Source: Sandaracinobacteroides sp039808025 | GTDB taxonomy: Bacteria; Pseudomonadota; Alphaproteobacteria; Sphingomonadales; Sphingomonadaceae | Length of the DNA stretch: 64,000 nt | Assembly: GCA_039808025.1 (NCBI GenBank) | Contig: JBDHSK010000004.1 | Coordinates: 124,001-188,000, forward strand | Direction of reading: 5' to 3' | In this document: positions 1 through 9,138 of the stretch, piece by piece | Numbering within the stretch: the stretch's first letter is position 1 | Layout: every line of letters begins with the position of its first letter | Translations under genes and position numbers: made by a program | Notes under the pieces: generated by a model | The model's database searches: none | What the model was told of the DNA's origin: nothing | The model's input: the letters and a program-made list of their open reading frames with translations, nothing else

Positions 1-491
1 AGCCGGCTGCGCAGCGCCTCGATCTTGGGGAGCGCCGATTCGATGAAGCTCTGGCCGCCGAAGCCGGGGTTCACGCTCATGATCAGTACCAGATCGATGA
101 GGTCGGCCACATGGTCGATGGCGGCAAGCGGCGTTGCCGGGTTCAGGACGACGCCCGCCTTTTTGCCGAGCGCCCGGATGCGCATGAGGGTGCGGTGCAG
201 GTGGGGGCCGGATTCCGGATGCACGGAAAGAATATCGGCCCCGGCCTCGGCAAAGCTTTCCACCAGCTGATCGGCCGGCGTGACCATCAGGTGCACGTCG
301 AACGGCTTGGCAGACCAGCTGCGCAGCGCCTTCACCACCATCGGGCCGATGGTGAGGTTGGGAACGAAGTGGTTGTCCATGACGTCGACATGGATCCAGT
401 CGGCGCCGGCTTCATCGATGGCGCGCACTTCCTCGCCCAGCCGGGCAAAATCGGCCGACAACAGCGACGGGGCAATCTTCAGCGGCAGCAT
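1..491 (-). CDS. rpe: Ribulose-phosphate 3-epimerase (3' end cut by window edge)
   Basis: Interconverts D-ribulose 5-phosphate and D-xylulose 5-phosphate in the cytosolic pentose phosphate pathway. The visible N-terminal 163 residues begin MLPLKIAPSLLSADF and carry the family landmarks of a TIM-barrel epimerase: ADWIHVDVMDNHFVPN (metal-binding His and Asp), DVHLMV, and MSVNPGFGGQSFI near the edge. The family is about 220 residues, so roughly the last quarter lies outside the window. Start is the ATG ending at 491. The gene is transcribed leftward, divergent from the DUF2490 gene. A transketolase, which uses the same metabolites, lies at the other end of the window. Confidence 0.96.
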   Translation of the reverse strand, partial: MLPLKIAPSLLSADFARLGEEVRAIDEAGADWIHVDVMDNHFVPNLTIGPMVVKALRSWSAKPFDVHLMVTPADQLVESFAEAGADILSVHPESGPHLHRTLMRIRALGKKAGVVLNPATPLAAIDHVADLIDLVLIMSVNPGFGGQSFIESALPKIEALRSR

Positions 492-533
492 GATTGCTTG
501 TTAGCCGTCTCGGTGGATGGGGCCAAGCGCAGC

Positions 534-565
534 AACCGGAAAATGCGCCGGTTCGGGCTTTTTTT
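534..565 (+). other. Hairpin followed by T-run in the rpe/DUF2490 intergenic region
   Basis: AACCGG (534-539) pairs with CCGGTT (548-553). After five more bases comes a run of seven T (559-565). On the + strand this resembles a weak intrinsic terminator, but no + strand gene ends just before it. It lies about 80 bases before the DUF2490 start, so a leader attenuator or a chance structure are both possible. Confidence 0.25.
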
Positions 566-642
566 CGCGCTTTTCGTGTCGGGTGCGGCCATGGCGGCAA
601 TCGTTTCGTAAAACTGTAACAATTTCCCGCCAAAGGCGGTGC

Positions 643-1302
643 ATGAAACCGACCGTTGCCGCCGCGTCGCTGCTGCTTTCAGCCCTAGTCGCCACCCCTG
701 CCCTTGCCGATGGCCAGCTGTGGCTGATCACCTCTACCCGAGGGGAGATTGCCGACGGCGTGCTGCTGATCGCCGACGCCAACATTCACATGAACGAGGC
801 GGCCAGCCACCTGGGGCATGTGCAGCTGCGGGGCTTTCTCGGCCATGAAATCGGCAAGGTGACACTGGCCGCGGGCTATAGCTGGGTGCGGTCGTCGAAA
901 CCGGGAAAAGCCTGGCGCGACGAACATCGCTTCACCCAGCAGCTGGAATGGAAAATGGTGCAGCAGCCGGGATGGCGGCTGAGCGCCCGCACCCGGCTGG
1001 AACAGCGCCTGTATAATGATGCCGATGGCACGAGCTGGCGGCTGCGCCAGCAACTGAAGCTGACGGTTCCCGTCGATGACACGGGCCTCGCTCTGCTGAC
1101 TCATGGCGAGCTGTTCGCGGCCCTGAACGACGGGCCATCAGGGGCAAGGGGTGGCGACATCGACACCCGGGTGTTCGGCGGGTTTTCCATCCCCATGACC
1201 CGGAAAGCGGCACTGGAAGTCGGCTACATGAACCAGCACCAGTGGCAGCGGGCCAAAACCACCAACCATATCCTGCACATGACGGTATCCACCAAATTCT
1301 AG
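643..1302 (+). CDS. DUF2490 family protein (secreted, beta-rich)
   Basis: 219 residues. The N-terminus (MKPTVAAASLLLSALVATPALA) is a clear Sec signal peptide. The mature part is rich in alternating aromatic and charged strands ending in ...HILHMTVSTKF, a C-terminal Phe typical of outer-membrane beta-barrels. The pattern matches DUF2490, a family of small predicted outer-membrane proteins of unknown function. I chose the ATG at 643 because the signal peptide begins there and AAAGGCGG lies just upstream; an upstream in-frame extension to 517 adds non-signal sequence. It is followed 39 bases later by the PLP enzyme, possibly on one transcript. Confidence 0.8.
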   Translation: MKPTVAAASLLLSALVATPALADGQLWLITSTRGEIADGVLLIADANIHMNEAASHLGHVQLRGFLGHEIGKVTLAAGYSWVRSSKPGKAWRDEHRFTQQLEWKMVQQPGWRLSARTRLEQRLYNDADGTSWRLRQQLKLTVPVDDTGLALLTHGELFAALNDGPSGARGGDIDTRVFGGFSIPMTRKAALEVGYMNQHQWQRAKTTNHILHMTVSTKF

Positions 1303-1341
1303 GGGCTGGCCGCCTGCCTGCAGGTGGGGTAAGGCATTGGC

Positions 1342-2418
1342 ATGGAAGACCCGACTCATCGCCAATGGCTGGCAGAAGCGGTTCGCCGCATCGAAGCCGA
1401 TTACAACCGCTCGGCCGATACCCACCTCATCCGGGTCGATCTGCCCCGCTTTCCCGGAATCACCCTGTATCTGAAGGATGAAAGCTCGCACCCGACCGGC
1501 AGCCTCAAACACCGGCTGGCGCGATCGCTGTTTCTTTATGCACTATGCAATGAATGGATCGGCCCCCGCACCACGGTGATCGAGGCGTCGTCGGGCTCTA
1601 CTGCCGTCAGCGAAGCCTATTTCGCCCGTCTGCTGGGGCTGCGGTTCATTGCCGTGGTGCCCGCCTCGACCGCCGCCCCCAAACTCGACGCCATCCGCTT
1701 TCATGGCGGCGAGATCCACATGGTTGATGATCCGCGCACGGTTTACGATGTCGCCCAGCGGCTGGCCCGGGAAACCGGCGGCCATTACATCGACCAGTTC
1801 ACCTATGCCGAACGCGCAACGGACTGGCGCGGCAACAACAATATCGCGGAATCAGTCTTTTCCCAGATGGCGCGCGAGGAGCACCCGGTGCCGCGCTGGG
1901 TGGTGTGCGGCGCCGGCACCGGCGGCACCTCGGCCACCATCGGCCGCTTCATCCGCTATCAGCGGCACCCCACCCGCCTGTGCGTTGCTGACCCGGAACA
2001 TTCGGTATTCCACCGCTTTTATGCCGATCGCAACTGCACCACCCTGCCCGACGGCTGTGCGTCGTGCATCGAGGGCATCGGCCGGCCGCGTGTCGAACCA
2101 AGTTTCATGCCCGGCGTGGTCGACCGCATGATCGCCGTGGCCGACGCCGACAGCATCGGTGCGATGCGCGCACTCAGCCGTTGCCTGGGGCGCGGGGTGG
2201 GCGGTTCCACTGGAACCAATCTGTGGGCCTGTGTGCAACTGGTAGAGGAGATGGCGGCAGCGGGCGAAACCGGAAGCATCGTTACCCTGCTGTGCGACAG
2301 CGGCGACCGCTATGCCACCACCTATTACGATGACGACTGGCTGGCCGCCCGCAAGATCGCCTGGCAGCCGGCGGCGGAACGCACGGCTGCGGTGCTGTGC
2401 ACCGGCAGCAGCTGCTGA
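1342..2418 (+). CDS. PLP-dependent cysteine synthase-like / L-cysteine desulfhydrase (Cds1-like)
   Basis: 358-residue fold-type II PLP enzyme. HPTGSLKHRLA around residues 50-60 holds the Schiff-base lysine (K56). EASSGSTAVSEA is the substrate/Asn loop and CGAGTGGTSATIG the glycine-rich PLP-phosphate loop. Compared with CysK the protein is longer, with a C-terminal extension rich in aromatic and acidic residues (TLLCDSGDRYATTYYDDDW) like that of the mycobacterial Cds1 group, which degrade L-cysteine to sulfide, pyruvate and ammonia. Cytosolic. Substrate is inferred from family resemblance; cysteine synthesis cannot be excluded. The C-terminal CTGSSC is unusual. Confidence 0.82.
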   Translation: MEDPTHRQWLAEAVRRIEADYNRSADTHLIRVDLPRFPGITLYLKDESSHPTGSLKHRLARSLFLYALCNEWIGPRTTVIEASSGSTAVSEAYFARLLGLRFIAVVPASTAAPKLDAIRFHGGEIHMVDDPRTVYDVAQRLARETGGHYIDQFTYAERATDWRGNNNIAESVFSQMAREEHPVPRWVVCGAGTGGTSATIGRFIRYQRHPTRLCVADPEHSVFHRFYADRNCTTLPDGCASCIEGIGRPRVEPSFMPGVVDRMIAVADADSIGAMRALSRCLGRGVGGSTGTNLWACVQLVEEMAAAGETGSIVTLLCDSGDRYATTYYDDDWLAARKIAWQPAAERTAAVLCTGSSC

Positions 2419-2452
2419 ACGGCTGGCGCCCGCGGCTTTTTGCGGGTTGCGG

Positions 2453-3136
2453 CTAGACGGTGGCGCTGCTGCGCAGCAGGTTGTGGTAGATGCTGGTGAG
2501 CGCCACCACCTGCTCGTCGTCGAGCCCCAGCCGCGCTGTCAGCTTCTGGATGGCGCAATCAAGTTCGAACAGGGTGCGTCGCGCTGCTTCATCGCGCACC
2601 ATCGACTGCATCCAGAAAAACGACGCCAGACGCTCGCCGCGGGTGACCGGGGTGACGCGGTGCAGGCTGGACGACGGATAGAGCACCATATGCCCGGCCG
2701 GCAGTTTCACCCGCTGTTCGCCGAACTGGCCCTCGATCACCAGCTCGCCGCCGTCATATTCCTCGGGGCCGGCAAGGAACAGGGTGGCCGAGAGATCGGT
2801 GCGGATGCGGAAATCGCTGCCGGGGCGGGCACGGATGGCGTTATCGACATGGGTGCCGAAGGTTTCGCCCTGGCGGTAGCGATTGAACAGCGGCGGATAA
2901 ATCCTGTCGGGTAGGGCTGCCGCCACGAACAGCGGGGTGCGGCCCAGGGCTTCCAGCACCCGGCGTGACAGGTCGCGGGCGGCCTCGCCATCTTCGGGCA
3001 GTTGCAGGTTGGATTTTGCAAGTGCCGATTGCGGCCCCGACGTGGCGTTGCCGTCGACCCAGGGGGCACTGGCCATGACGGTGCGGAAATGCGCGACCTC
3101 GTCGGCTGTCAATACGTCAGGAATGGCGATCAGCAT
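2453..3136 (-). CDS. Fe(II)/2-oxoglutarate-dependent dioxygenase, PiuC/YbiX family
   Basis: 227 residues. A PKHD-type hydroxylase of the double-stranded beta-helix superfamily. Visible features are the iron ligands in GTHVDNAIR (His and Asp) and SSSLHRVTPVTRGERLASFFW (distal His plus the 2-oxoglutarate-binding Arg). PiuC-family genes usually sit beside TonB-dependent iron transport genes, and here tonB is 82 bases upstream on the same strand, so a two-gene iron-responsive operon is likely. The ATG at 3136 (MLIAIPDVLTADEV) is the family start; the longer frame to 3289 adds low-complexity residues. The biochemical substrate of this family is not established. Confidence 0.9.
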   Translation of the reverse strand: MLIAIPDVLTADEVAHFRTVMASAPWVDGNATSGPQSALAKSNLQLPEDGEAARDLSRRVLEALGRTPLFVAAALPDRIYPPLFNRYRQGETFGTHVDNAIRARPGSDFRIRTDLSATLFLAGPEEYDGGELVIEGQFGEQRVKLPAGHMVLYPSSSLHRVTPVTRGERLASFFWMQSMVRDEAARRTLFELDCAIQKLTARLGLDDEQVVALTSIYHNLLRSSATV

Positions 3137-3218
3137 GGCGGCTCCTTGGTGTGTGGCCGGAGTGGTTGCGTCGGCAGTGGTTCGGGGATTGGCGGCGGAC
3201 TGGGCGGCAGGCTGTTCC

Positions 3219-4049
3219 TCAGTGGCCCCTTTTAGGCGCCAGCAGGAAAGGAATTTCCACCAGTCCGCGCACGGCCACGGCAACGCCATCGCGAATCATC
3301 GGAGACCAGCGCCAGTGGCGCACGGCTTCGATGGCGGCGGTATCAAGGCGGGCAAAACCGCTGGAGGTGCGCACCGACACCTTGTCGACGCTGCCGTCGG
3401 TTGCCAGCAGAACATCGAGCACCACGGTGCCCTGTTCCTTGCGGCGGCGCGATTCGTAAGGATAGCGCGGCGGCACCATGGTGATCATGGTGGTGGAGAG
3501 ATCGCCCGCTGCCACTTCGGCAGGGCCGCGCACGACCGCCGGGGCCGGCGTTCCCTTGGCCACCGCTGCCGTGACAGGTGCCGCCGGAGCGACGGGGGGT
3601 GGTTCGGCGGCGACAACAGCGGTGATGCTGGGCGCGCGCTGCTCTACCTCGATCACGGGCGGCGGCACAGTGACTTGTGGCGTGACCAGCACCGGTGGGG
3701 GTGCCGCAACGGCTGCCGGCGGCGGGGGCGGAGCGGCGATGTCGAGCACCTGCATGGCGACAGGCGCACTCTGGTGGCTGGTGACGAAACGGTGGGTGAC
3801 GAGGGCGCCGATGGCCAGACCGTGCAGCACGAGGACTGCCAGCGCAACCGTCAGGCGCGGACGGCGGCTGGTTGTCAGAAAGCCGGCGGCCGTCTCGGGG
3901 AAGGCCGGCTGAGGCGTGGCGAGGGGCGGCTGCTGTGCGCGGGTTGGCGGGGCGATCTGGGTATCGGCATGCGCGAACGCAGGAAGCCAGCCGGTAGCCG
4001 GCAGCGGCGCCGGCATGCCTTCAGGATCGGGAATCGCTCGTGTCGCCAT
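3219..4049 (-). CDS. Energy transducer TonB
   Basis: 276 residues. A cytoplasmic N-terminus of about 65 residues precedes one membrane anchor (LTVALAVLVLHGLAIGALV). A proline- and alanine-rich periplasmic spacer follows (PPPPPAAVAAPPP and similar runs). The C-terminal TonB domain includes PPRYPYESRRRKEQGTVVLDVLLATDGSV and IEAVRHWRWSPMIRDGVAV. It couples the inner-membrane proton-motive force (with ExbB/ExbD, not in the window) to TonB-dependent outer-membrane receptors. It precedes piuC in the same direction, supporting an iron-uptake role. The N-terminal cytoplasmic stretch is longer than in classical TonB. Confidence 0.9.
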   Translation of the reverse strand: MATRAIPDPEGMPAPLPATGWLPAFAHADTQIAPPTRAQQPPLATPQPAFPETAAGFLTTSRRPRLTVALAVLVLHGLAIGALVTHRFVTSHQSAPVAMQVLDIAAPPPPPAAVAAPPPVLVTPQVTVPPPVIEVEQRAPSITAVVAAEPPPVAPAAPVTAAVAKGTPAPAVVRGPAEVAAGDLSTTMITMVPPRYPYESRRRKEQGTVVLDVLLATDGSVDKVSVRTSSGFARLDTAAIEAVRHWRWSPMIRDGVAVAVRGLVEIPFLLAPKRGH

Positions 4050-4182
4050 CAGCCGCGTTTCTGCTTTCGCTTTCCGCAGCGCAACCTAGAGCAGTTGGGA
4101 TTGCGAGGCAATCGCAGAAATGCCTGCGACAAATGGCGCCAAACGCCTGATACGGCGCTGGCGCCACCTGCCTGTGTCGTGC

Positions 4183-6006
4183 TCAGCCAGCGGCCTTGAG
4201 GGCGCGGCTGTGGCGCTTGCGCTCGTGCGGGTCGAGGTAAAGCTTGCGGATGCGGATGGATTTCGGAGTTACCTCCACCAGCTCGTCTTCATCGATATAG
4301 GCTATCGCCTGCTCGAGCGTCAGCCGTTTCGGTGGCGACAGCCTGAGAGCGTCGTCCTTGCCGCTGGCGCGGAAGTTGGTGAGCTGTTTCGACTTCAGCG
4401 GGTTTACTTCCAGATCGTCGGATTTGGCATTCTCGCCCACCACCATCCCGGCGTAGACCGGCTCTCCGGGTACCACCATCAGTTCGCCGCGTTCTTCCAG
4501 ATAGCCAAGGGCATAGCCGACGGCTTCACCGGTTTCGGTCGAGATCAGCACCCCGTTGGCGCGCCCGGCAATCGGACCTTTCCACGGGCCGTAGTCGTCG
4601 AACAGCCGGTTCATGATGCCGGTGCCACGGGTATCCGACAGGAATTCGCCGTGATAGCCGATCAGCCCGCGCGACGGTGCCCGGAACGACAGCCGCACCT
4701 TGCCCCCGCCCGAGGGGCGCATGTCGGTCATCTCGCCCTTGCGGCCGGCCATCTTCTCGACGACGGTTCCGGAAAACGCCTCGTCGACATCGACGACCAC
4801 GGTTTCATAAGGCTCGGTGCGGTTGCCGTTGGCATCGTGGCGGAAGATGACGCGCGGCCGGCCGATCGACAGTTCGAAGCCTTCGCGGCGCATGGTTTCA
4901 ATGAGCACACCCAGTTGCAGCTCGCCGCGCCCGGCGACTTCGAAACTGTCCTTGTCGTCGGATTCAGTGATCTGGATCGCCACATTGCCCTCGGCTTCGC
5001 GCAGCAGGCGGTCGCGGATCATGCGGCTGGTGACCTTCGAGCCTTCCTTGCCGGCGAACGGGCTGTCGTTGACGGCAAAGCGCATCGACAGGGTCGGCGG
5101 GTCGATGGGTTGGGCAGCCAGCGGCTCGGCAACGGCCGGATCGGCAAGGGTGTTGGCAACCGTCGCGGTGGCAAGGCCGGCGATCGAGATGATGTCGCCA
5201 GCGCGCGCTTCATCGACCGGCACCCGTTCCAGGCCGCGGAAGGCGAGGATTTTCGAGGCGCGGCCTTCCTCGATCACCTTGCCGTCGGAATCGAGGGCGC
5301 GGATCGGCATGTTGGTGCGCACCACTCCGGAATGGATGCGGCCGGTGAGAATGCGACCGACGAAATTGTCGCGGTCAAGCAGCGAGGCCAGCATGGTGAA
5401 GGGGGCATCGGTATCGGCCGAAGGGGCCGGCACATGGCTGAGGATGGTCTGGAACAGCGGCTCGAGCGTTCCCGAGCGGGCATCGACATCGGCGCTTGCA
5501 TAACCGTTGCGACCCGAGGCGAACAGCACCGGGAAATCGAGCTGGTCGTCGTTGGCGCCCAGCGCCACGAACAGGTCGAACACCTCGTCGAGCACTTCCT
5601 GCGGGCGGCCATCGGCGCGGTCGATCTTGTTGACGACAACTATCGGCCGCAGGCCAAGGGCGAGCGCCTTTGACGTGACGAACTTGGTCTGCGGCATTGC
5701 CCCTTCCGAGGAGTCGACCAGTAGGATGACGCCATCGACCATCGACAGGATGCGCTCGACCTCGCCTCCGAAATCGGCGTGGCCGGGGGTATCGACGATG
5801 TTGATGCGGGTATCACCCCATTCAACCGACGTGCATTTGGCGAGGATGGTGATGCCACGCTCGCGTTCGAGGTCGTTCGAATCCATGGCGCGTTCGGCGA
5901 CGCGCTGGTTGTCACGGAAGGTGCCGGACTGACGGAAAAGCTGGTCGACCAGCGTCGTCTTGCCGTGATCGACGTGGGCGATGATCGCCACATTGCGCAA
6001 GGGCAT
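4183..6006 (-). CDS. typA: Translational GTPase TypA/BipA
   Basis: 607 residues, the normal length. All GTPase motifs are present: G1 AHVDHGKTT (residues 10-18), switch I RGITI, G3 DTPGHADFGGEV and G4 NKIDR. EF-G-like domains II, III and V and the BipA C-terminal domain (DLEVNPLKSKQLTNFRASG) follow. It binds ribosomes and helps 50S assembly, with a role in stress and low-temperature growth. It is transcribed alone, with the start at 6006 behind a GGGAAT-like ribosome site, divergent from the RodZ-like gene. A + strand open frame covering most of it is an antisense shadow. Confidence 0.97.
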   Translation of the reverse strand: MPLRNVAIIAHVDHGKTTLVDQLFRQSGTFRDNQRVAERAMDSNDLERERGITILAKCTSVEWGDTRINIVDTPGHADFGGEVERILSMVDGVILLVDSSEGAMPQTKFVTSKALALGLRPIVVVNKIDRADGRPQEVLDEVFDLFVALGANDDQLDFPVLFASGRNGYASADVDARSGTLEPLFQTILSHVPAPSADTDAPFTMLASLLDRDNFVGRILTGRIHSGVVRTNMPIRALDSDGKVIEEGRASKILAFRGLERVPVDEARAGDIISIAGLATATVANTLADPAVAEPLAAQPIDPPTLSMRFAVNDSPFAGKEGSKVTSRMIRDRLLREAEGNVAIQITESDDKDSFEVAGRGELQLGVLIETMRREGFELSIGRPRVIFRHDANGNRTEPYETVVVDVDEAFSGTVVEKMAGRKGEMTDMRPSGGGKVRLSFRAPSRGLIGYHGEFLSDTRGTGIMNRLFDDYGPWKGPIAGRANGVLISTETGEAVGYALGYLEERGELMVVPGEPVYAGMVVGENAKSDDLEVNPLKSKQLTNFRASGKDDALRLSPPKRLTLEQAIAYIDEDELVEVTPKSIRIRKLYLDPHERKRHSRALKAAG

Positions 6007-6148
6007 GAATAATTCCCGGGATGTTTGGATGGCAGCCCCATAGCGAATTCGCTGCGCCGCAACAAGAGCCAGTTGGTTGACAATCGTGTTTCACATCCGC
6101 AAGCGATGGGCGGGTCGCCAAACACTTGCATATCAGGAAGCGGGCGGG

Positions 6149-7093
6149 GTGGACGAACAGGACGCAGCAAACCAGCCGGAAGGACGACGCCAGCGGCGCG
6201 CGCCTGCCAGGATCGTGCCACCTGAAACCGAGGCAACCATTGGCGGTGCGCTGCGTGCCGCACGCGAAGCGGCGGGGCTGACGCTGGCCGACGTTGCCGA
6301 ACGTACCAAGGTGCGCCCCGGCATACTCACCGATATCGAGGCCGACGATCATGACCGGCTGCCGGCGCTGACCTATACGCTGGGCTTTGTGAAAGCCTAC
6401 GCCCGCACGGTCGGGCTGGATCCTGACGCCGCCGCCGATCGGTATCGCCAGGAATCGCACAAGAGTGAACCGGTTCCGGCCAATCGCGATCTCGAACCGC
6501 TGGAATTGCAGCGCCTGCCCTCGCGGCGGCTGGGGTGGAGTGTCGGCGTGCTGCTGGCTCTGGCGCTGGCGGGGTTCTGGGCGTGGGGTGCCGGCTGGCT
6601 GACTCCGGCCAACCCCCCGCGGCCGAAAACCCCCGTCGCAGGCGCTTCGCCTGCAACCGGCCCGGTGGGTAACGGTGCCGAGGCGGCGGGCGAAACCCCG
6701 GCGCTTCCGGCGTCGGCAGCGCCGGCGGCCGATGCGGTTGTCACTCTGAAGGCCGTTCAGGAGGTGTGGCTGAAGATCGCCGATGGCCCCGAGACCTTTT
6801 TCATGGGAACCCTGCAGCCCGGGCAGGTGCTGACCTTGCCAGCCGGGCGTGACTGGCGGTTGCGCACCGGGCGTGCCGGAGCGCTTGCGGTGATGGTTGG
6901 CACCAGACAGTTGCCACCGCTGGGCGGCCCCGTCGAGCAGCTGAAAAATCACTCGCTGCGGCCTGCTGATCTGGTGGCAGCCGCCATGCCCCCGACTGGC
7001 GGCCTGACTGCGCCACCGCTGGTCGGCAGCGGCCTTGCCATCACTCCGTCGGCCGCTCCGGCCGCTGTGCCACCAGCCGTTCCTGCTCTCTGA
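6149..7093 (+). CDS. RodZ-like HTH/DUF4115 membrane protein
   Basis: About 314 residues from the GTG at 6149, chosen because AGGAAG lies 10 bases upstream; an earlier start at 6077 adds 24 residues of poor quality. An N-terminal Cro/C1-type helix-turn-helix (IGGALRAAREAAGLTLADVAERTKVRPGILTDIE) is followed by the QXXXL-type helix RYTLGFVKAYA-like segment, one membrane helix (GWSVGVLLALALAGFWAWGAGW), a Pro/Ala linker and a C-terminal DUF4115 beta domain (VVTLKAVQEVWLKIADG). This is the architecture of RodZ, which links MreB filaments to the cell wall machinery. The rest of the tail is low-complexity. cpoB and tilS follow in the same direction. Confidence 0.82.
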   Translation: MDEQDAANQPEGRRQRRAPARIVPPETEATIGGALRAAREAAGLTLADVAERTKVRPGILTDIEADDHDRLPALTYTLGFVKAYARTVGLDPDAAADRYRQESHKSEPVPANRDLEPLELQRLPSRRLGWSVGVLLALALAGFWAWGAGWLTPANPPRPKTPVAGASPATGPVGNGAEAAGETPALPASAAPAADAVVTLKAVQEVWLKIADGPETFFMGTLQPGQVLTLPAGRDWRLRTGRAGALAVMVGTRQLPPLGGPVEQLKNHSLRPADLVAAAMPPTGGLTAPPLVGSGLAITPSAAPAAVPPAVPAL

Positions 7094-7167
7094 GTTGCCT
7101 GCTTGCAGGCGACCGATGACATCGGGGGTTCAGCTTGGCGCAAGTGCCGATGCGCTTTGGTAGGTTT

Positions 7168-8145
7168 ATGATGAAGACTGCAATCCTGTTCGCCGCCACC
7201 GTCTCGACACTGGGAGCCGGTTATCTTGTCAGCCCGCCTGAGGTGCGGGCGCAGGGAGTGGCAGTGGCCTCACAGGCACAGGTGAGCCAGATCGACAAGC
7301 GGGTGACGACTCTGGAAGGCCAGATGCGCGCCGTGCAGCGGCAGGTGTTTCCTGGCGGCGACAAGCGGTTCTTCGCCCCCGAGATAACGGCGGCGCCACA
7401 GGCTCCGGAACCGGCAAATAATGCCGATACGGCGCCACTCGCGGAACTGCTGCAACGGGTGACGGCGCTGGAGGCGCAGCAGCGCGACCTCACAGGGCAG
7501 ATCGAGCAACTGCAGTTCAAGCTGCGCCAGACCGAACAGGCGATGGCCAAATGGCGCGGCGATACAGATTTCCGCCTTGAGGCCCTGGAAAAGGGCGCGG
7601 CGCCGGCGTCGGGCGCGCCCGAGGGTTCGCCAGCGGTGAAACCCGCGCCGGCAAAAGCGGAGTTGCCGGTGGCCGGCAAAGCCGAGGTGCCGGCCACATC
7701 CGGCAAGGCACCGGCACCGGCCACCGCCAGCAAGGCCCCGGCCGCCAGCCCCGAGGCGGCGGAAGCGGAATATCGCGCTGGCTATGCCCTGTATACCGCT
7801 GGAAAGTTTGCGGATGCCGAAGCACGGCTGAGCGCCTTTGCCGCTGCCAACCCCACCCATCCGCGCGCCTCGAACGCCCAGTTCTGGGCGGGCCGATCGC
7901 TGCTGGCCGAGGGCAAGACGGCGGAAGCCGCCAAGGCCTTCCTGAACGGCTATCAGAAATTTCCCAAGGGCGAACGCGCCCACAACAGCCTGCTGTATCT
8001 GGGCAAGGCCCTGCTGGAGATGAAGCAGTCCAAGGCCGCCTGTCAGGCGCTGGAGCAGTTGCAGACGGCCTACCCCGACCGGTTGACCGGCGCCTTTGCT
8101 GCCGATACCGCCAGAACCATGACGCAGGCGGGGTGCAAGCCCTGA
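7168..8145 (+). CDS. Tol-Pal system protein CpoB/YbgF family
   Basis: About 325 residues. MMKTAILFAATVSTLGAGYLVSPPEVRAQ is a signal peptide; I chose the ATG pair at 7168/7171 because GGTAGG lies directly before it. A coiled-coil trimerisation segment follows (VSQIDKRVTTLEGQMRAVQRQVF and VTALEAQQRDLTGQIEQLQFKLRQTEQAM), then an Ala/Pro/Lys linker and three TPR-like repeats (YRAGYALYTAGKFADAEARL onward) with the YbgF signature GKALLEMK and ACQALEQLQTAYP. CpoB is periplasmic and coordinates peptidoglycan synthesis with Tol-Pal outer-membrane constriction. tolQRAB/pal are not adjacent; the gene sits 7 bases before tilS instead. Confidence 0.88.
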   Translation: MMKTAILFAATVSTLGAGYLVSPPEVRAQGVAVASQAQVSQIDKRVTTLEGQMRAVQRQVFPGGDKRFFAPEITAAPQAPEPANNADTAPLAELLQRVTALEAQQRDLTGQIEQLQFKLRQTEQAMAKWRGDTDFRLEALEKGAAPASGAPEGSPAVKPAPAKAELPVAGKAEVPATSGKAPAPATASKAPAASPEAAEAEYRAGYALYTAGKFADAEARLSAFAAANPTHPRASNAQFWAGRSLLAEGKTAEAAKAFLNGYQKFPKGERAHNSLLYLGKALLEMKQSKAACQALEQLQTAYPDRLTGAFAADTARTMTQAGCKP

Positions 8146-8152
8146 ACCGGCG

Positions 8153-9124
8153 ATGACCGGCGATACCGGGCCACACCCGGAAGCCGTGGCGCGCTTTGCC
8201 GCTGTCGTACGGGAGCTGGCCGGGGCCGGGGCGCTGCCGCCACTGGCGGTGGCGGTCTCGGGCGGAGCGGATTCGCTGGCGCTGCTGTGGCTGGCCGCCC
8301 GGGCGTTCCCGGGGAAATGCACGGCACTGAGTGTCAACCATGGGCTGCGGACCGAGGCGGCGTCCGAATGTGAACAGGTGGGCCGCCATGCCGCCGAACT
8401 GGGCGTGCCGCACCATGTGCTGACGCTGGACGGGCTGCCGCCGGGGCCGGGGCTGCAGGCGCGCGCACGTGCCGCACGCTATCGGGCGATGGGCGACTGG
8501 TGCGCTGCCCACGCCATTGCCTTTCTGCTGACGGCCCACCATGCCGACGATCAGGCCGAGACCCTGTTGTTGCGGTTGCGGCGCGGCAGCGGGCTGGCGG
8601 GTATGGCGGGAATTCGCCGCCGATCACCGCGGACGGACGTGACCGTGCTGCGGCCGCTGCTGGGCTGGCGGCGTGACGACTTGCGTGCGATGCTTCCAGC
8701 AACATGGGTGGTGGCCGATGACCCCTCGAACCGCGATGGTCGCCACGACCGCACCCATGCCCGGGCGCTGCTGGCGCGTGAGCCATGGCTTGCCCCGCGG
8801 CGGCTGGCAGCGACGGCGGCGCATCTTGCTGATGCCGAGGCGGCGCTGGCGTGGGCGGCAGAGCGCGCCAGCGCCAGCCGCATGAGGCCGACAGCCACCG
8901 GGCTGTTGCTGGATGTCGAGGGCCTGCCGTTCGAATTGCGGCGGCGCCTGCTGGAACAGGCGCTGGCCGGGCTGGGGCGGGCGGTTGATGGCAGCGCGGT
9001 GGCGCGGCTGGCGCGGCGGCTGGAAGCGGGCGGCAGCGGCACGCTGGCGGGGGTGCGGGTGCTAGCCCGCGCTGACTGCTGGGACGTTTCGCCAGCTCCG
9101 CCACGCCGGGAATCGCTGACTTAG
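8153..9124 (+). CDS. tilS: tRNA(Ile)-lysidine synthetase TilS
   Basis: 323 residues. The PP-loop ATPase motif SGGADSLAL (residues 36-44) and AHHADDQAETLLLRLRRGSGLAGMAG are diagnostic of TilS, which modifies C34 of tRNA-Ile(CAU) to lysidine so that AUA is read. The protein is at the short end of the family, as is common in alphaproteobacteria, with only a minimal C-terminal region. It lies immediately after cpoB and probably shares its transcript. In many sphingomonads ftsH comes next; here the next genes (ybdD, cstA) run the opposite way. Confidence 0.93.
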   Translation: MTGDTGPHPEAVARFAAVVRELAGAGALPPLAVAVSGGADSLALLWLAARAFPGKCTALSVNHGLRTEAASECEQVGRHAAELGVPHHVLTLDGLPPGPGLQARARAARYRAMGDWCAAHAIAFLLTAHHADDQAETLLLRLRRGSGLAGMAGIRRRSPRTDVTVLRPLLGWRRDDLRAMLPATWVVADDPSNRDGRHDRTHARALLAREPWLAPRRLAATAAHLADAEAALAWAAERASASRMRPTATGLLLDVEGLPFELRRRLLEQALAGLGRAVDGSAVARLARRLEAGGSGTLAGVRVLARADCWDVSPAPPRRESLT

Positions 9125-9138
9125 CTGCTTAAACTGAC

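Noticed and set aside
2429..2446. Hairpin CCCGC / GCGGG between convergent genes as terminator
   Set aside because: Only a 5-bp stem, and the T-run lies in the loop rather than after the stem.
4120..5673. 517-residue + strand open frame opposite typA
   Set aside because: Antisense shadow of a highly conserved GTPase gene.
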